This document shows positions 5,612 through 6,287 of a stretch of 6,287 nucleotides of DNA, piece by piece. The notes below the pieces were generated by a model. The model was not told where the DNA came from. It made no database searches and saw only the letters and a program-made list of their open reading frames with translations. The position numbers and the translations under genes are program-made. This stretch comes from a bacterium (Candidatus Ratteibacteria) CG_4_9_14_3_um_filter_41_21 (GTDB lineage Bacteria > Ratteibacteria > UBA8468). The stretch is taken from NCBI GenBank assembly GCA_002791075.1, contig PFWI01000212.1, positions 1 through 6,287 of the forward strand. The letters are read 5' to 3'. Within the stretch, counting starts at the first letter, position 1. The number at the start of each line of letters is the position of its first letter.

Positions 5612-5944
5612 TTATTTCTTCAGCGTTTTCCTTAAAGAAATTAATTCTTTTTTAATTCGTTTAAGGAAGTTTATTGAGTCTTTGGTCTTTAATTCTTCTT
5701 TTGTTCCTCTTTCCCGCAATTTCTGCTTCGCTCCCTGGATAGTATAAAGATGGTTATAAAGAAGAGATTTCAACTTAAGAATTATCCCAATATCTTTCTT
5801 AGTGTAATTCCTTTCTCCTCTCTTGTTTCTTTTTGGTTTTATCTGTTTAAATTCTCTCTCCCAATAACGAAGAATATGAGGTTCTACCTCAGTAATCTTG
5901 CTTACCTCACTTATAGAAAAATAAAGTTTATCCGGAATCTCCAT
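5612..5944 (-). CDS. Short MerR-family transcriptional regulator
   Basis: The 110-residue product begins MEIPDKLYF. Residues about 9-32 form the MerR winged-helix recognition unit, with ISEVSKITEV...LRYWEREF. Residues 36-75 are the wing and linker helix (KRNKRGERNYTKKDIGIILKLKSLL, then YTIQGAKQKL). The remaining 35 residues are a highly basic helical tail (LKRIKKELISLRKTLKK), with no ligand- or metal-binding domain and no cysteines. It probably dimerises through the tail and binds DNA; the signal and targets are unknown. ATG 5944 is preferred because the IPDKLYF start is familiar in this family; an in-frame TTG at 5951-5953 would add three residues. Neither has a Shine-Dalgarno. It lies downstream of an HU-family gene and 5 bp upstream of purN, so it could regulate its own operon. 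Confidence 0.92.
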   Translation of the reverse strand: MEIPDKLYFSISEVSKITEVEPHILRYWEREFKQIKPKRNKRGERNYTKKDIGIILKLKSLLYNHLYTIQGAKQKLRERGTKEELKTKDSINFLKRIKKELISLRKTLKK

Positions 5945-5954
5945 TAAAAACAAA

Positions 5955-6047
5955 GTCGAGCAAGCTCGACCACTACAATTATGTAGCTATTCTTGATGTA
6001 ATGGCAGAGTTTACTCTGCTGTATCGAGCAAGCTCGACTACTACAAT
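5955..6047. repeat. Duplicated hairpin repeat in the HU-merR spacer
   Basis: A 24-bp unit occurs twice in the same orientation at 5956-5979 and 6024-6047, identical at 23 positions, 68 bp apart. Each unit contains a palindrome TCGAGCAAGCTCGA; in the first copy it extends to the GTCGAGC/GCTCGAC stem at 5955-5970. Between them GCAGAG-TTTA-CTCTGC (6004-6019) forms a third, perfect 6-bp hairpin. Nothing here looks coding. None of the hairpins is followed by a run of T on the minus strand, so they are not ordinary terminators. The first hairpin lies about 10 bp upstream of the merR start codon and could affect its translation or shield upstream mRNA (inference). Confidence 0.8.
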
Positions 6048-6068
6048 GCAATATGCTCTGGCTCTCGC

Positions 6069-6287
6069 CTATTTTACTGCCTCTTTTAACGTTTTCCCTG
6101 CCTTAAATGCTGCAACTTTTCTCTCTGGAATTGAGAGTTGCTCACCGGTACGTGGATTTCTACCGGTGCGAGCTTTTCTCTTCTTCACGGAAAATGTTCC
6201 TAAACCAGCCAGAACAACCTTTTCTCCGTTTTTTAGAGAATTCCTGATATTATTAACCAGAGAGTCCACTGCCTTAGTTGCTTGCGC
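6069..6287 (-). CDS. HU-family histone-like DNA-binding protein, N-terminus cut by window edge
   Basis: Seventy-two residues are visible to a TAG at 6069-6071; about 18 N-terminal residues should lie beyond the right edge, as HU is about 90 residues. The frame is open to the edge, and the upstream residues AQATKA match the HU alpha-helical start, so the GTG at 6267-6269 is a Val codon rather than a start. GEKVVLAGLGTFSV leads into the family signature GTFSVKKRKARTGRNPRT with the intercalating Pro at the arm tip, then GEQLSIPERKVAAFKAGKTLKEAV. HU dimers bend and compact DNA; the wording of the arm and tail is HU-like, though IHF-type family members cannot be fully excluded. It probably heads the merR-purN-transglycosylase-GNAT string, but the 124-bp repeat-filled spacer may separate it from them. 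Confidence 0.95.
   Translation of the reverse strand, partial: AQATKAVDSLVNNIRNSLKNGEKVVLAGLGTFSVKKRKARTGRNPRTGEQLSIPERKVAAFKAGKTLKEAVK

Noticed and set aside
5750..5947. Plus-strand open frame opposite merR
   Set aside because: Shadow of the AT-rich merR coding sequence, with no start signal and no recognised domain.
5956..6047. Two near-identical 24-bp repeats as a tiny CRISPR array
   Set aside because: Only two copies, a 44-bp gap that itself holds a hairpin, no further units and no cas genes; a palindromic intergenic repeat explains it better.

Overview
The window is bacterial chromosomal DNA, AT-rich, using the standard genetic code (TAA, TAG and TGA all end clear genes). Bacterial genes include ispF (MEP isoprenoid pathway), a lytic transglycosylase, purN, an HU-type protein and a tRNA-Pro. 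The intergenic palindromic repeats resemble families I associate with uncultivated lineages such as Omnitrophota and other environmental bacteria. That placement is a low-confidence inference, because nothing here is taxonomically decisive.

Layout. The left edge cuts a plus-strand phospholipase-D-like (single visible HKD motif) protein. A nested inverted-repeat element of about 170 bp separates it from ispF. A tRNA-Pro(GGG) gene with a clear sigma70-type promoter follows on the minus strand. About 370 bp without a protein gene then holds a composite, nested palindromic repeat. It ends just before a strong Shine-Dalgarno and a plus-strand Gfo/Idh/MocA oxidoreductase.

The right 3.6 kb is a compact minus-strand gene string, read from the right edge leftwards: HU-family DNA-binding protein (cut by the edge), short MerR-type regulator, purN, TPR-rich lytic transglycosylase, and an ArgA-like GNAT acetyltransferase. 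From merR onward the genes are separated by 5 bp, a 4-bp ATGA overlap and 3 bp, so merR-purN-transglycosylase-acetyltransferase is very probably one transcription unit. HU may head it, across a 124-bp gap filled with a third palindromic repeat. The operon meets the oxidoreductase tail-to-tail, with 15 bp between stop codons.

I see no defence system, CRISPR array, transposase or phage gene. The individual genes are housekeeping types. The most interesting features are the three structurally different palindromic repeats that fill the three larger spacers, and the sign that one of them may have broken an ancestral ATGA overlap upstream of ispF.
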